Source: Rallus limicola (Eukaryota > Chordata > Aves > Gruiformes > Rallidae). From it: a stretch of DNA of 64,000 nucleotides. This document shows, one piece after another, positions 63,956 through 64,000 of the stretch. The DNA lies in NCBI GenBank assembly GCA_022605955.1, contig JAKCOZ010000320.1, positions 186,001-250,000 on the forward strand. Direction: 5' to 3'. Under the pieces are notes generated by a model. It worked only from the letters and a program-made list of their open reading frames with translations, made no database searches and was not told the DNA's origin. The translations under genes were made by a program, and so were the position numbers. Each line of letters starts with the position of its first letter. The first letter of the stretch is position 1.

Positions 63956-64000
63956 GACAGGGTCTGCTCGTGTGTCCTGTTAGGAGGTTTCAGACAAGCT
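63956..64000 (+). repeat. partial terminal monomer cut by the window edge
   Basis: These are the first 45 bases of a monomer in consensus form, ending inside the left arm of the dyad. The array evidently continues beyond the window. Confidence 0.95.

Larger units (their letters stand above)
1..64000 (+). repeat. 198-bp tandem satellite DNA array, 323 full monomers, extends beyond both window ends
   Basis: The same sequence recurs every 198 bases from the first base to the last. The landmark GACAGGGTCT starts at 1, 199, 397, 595 and so on to 60,985, and then at 61,184 to 63,956 after a single 1-base shift. All monomers point the same way and no foreign DNA interrupts them. Monomers differ from the consensus by a few substitutions at most. 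A hand tally gives about 0.7% difference over 12.5-16.7 kb and about 0.2% over 54.7-61.0 kb. Each consensus monomer has one PstI site (CTGCAG, unit positions 109-114) and one StuI site (AGGCCT, 55-60), so PstI should give a 198-bp ladder. This structure is that of eukaryotic satellite heterochromatin. Whether it is centromeric is inference. I do not recognise the family. Confidence 0.98.

Noticed and set aside
1..64000. CRISPR array
   Set aside because: There are no short repeats separated by unique spacers. The whole 198-bp unit is conserved and no cas-like gene is present.
1..64000. Ribosomal DNA, histone or other gene-bearing tandem array, or a bacterial plasmid or phage repeat
   Set aside because: The unit is too short, has no gene inside, and shows CpG depletion and higher-order structure typical of eukaryotic satellite DNA.
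1..64000. Ribosome-binding-like AGGAGG motifs (two per monomer, at unit positions 27-32 and 141-146)
   Set aside because: They recur in every unit as part of the internal direct repeat. Only the first stands near an ATG (46-48), at a spacing of 13 bases, and nothing else suggests bacterial translation.

Overview
The whole 64 kb window is the inside of one head-to-tail satellite DNA array. The repeat unit is 198 bp, and counting unit 1 from position 1 there are 323 complete monomers followed by 45 bp of a 324th. Every monomer lies in the same orientation. I found no unique flanking DNA, transposable element, inversion, RNA gene or believable protein gene. The array runs off both ends, so its true length is unknown but greater than 64 kb.

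Organism: a large eukaryotic genome, most likely a vertebrate, but I cannot name the species or match the satellite family. The consensus monomer is 50% G+C (99 of 198 bases, hand count). It has only 4 CpG where about 12 would be expected, and all four CpG sites repeatedly decay to TpG or CpA, which is the mark of cytosine methylation. The likely setting is centromeric, pericentromeric or other constitutive heterochromatin. The unit is about one nucleosome plus linker long, has a 10-bp-arm dyad and has no CENP-B box. Centromere function is not shown by the sequence.

Layout (substitutions are written as base-position-base within the 198-bp unit, position 1 being window position 1). About 1-12,870: loosely ordered monomers. 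12,871-16,434: two 9-monomer (1,782 bp) copies with all diagnostic variants shared. 16,435-21,978: an imperfect 14-monomer (2,772 bp) pair. About 22-29 kb: mixed, with 13-monomer spacings. 29,503-35,442: three 10-monomer (1,980 bp) copies. About 35-43 kb: a 16/17-monomer relation. 43,165-45,144: a 5-monomer (990 bp) pair. 44,353-48,906: a 15-monomer (2,970 bp) relation. 53,659-54,648 and 61,184-62,173: the same 5-monomer block, 38 monomers apart. 56,827-61,183: two 11-monomer (2,178 bp) copies. 61,184-64,000: a 12-monomer relation. No single higher-order period governs the window, so I infer many independent local unequal-exchange or amplification events.

The only net indel I see is one extra A at about 61,040. 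Because 198 is divisible by 3 and one frame on each strand of the consensus lacks stops, the array yields huge stop-free frames on both strands, up to thousands of codons. I treat these as artefacts: both strands are open over the same bases, substitutions fall evenly over codon positions, and at least 11 in-frame stops are tolerated on the plus strand.
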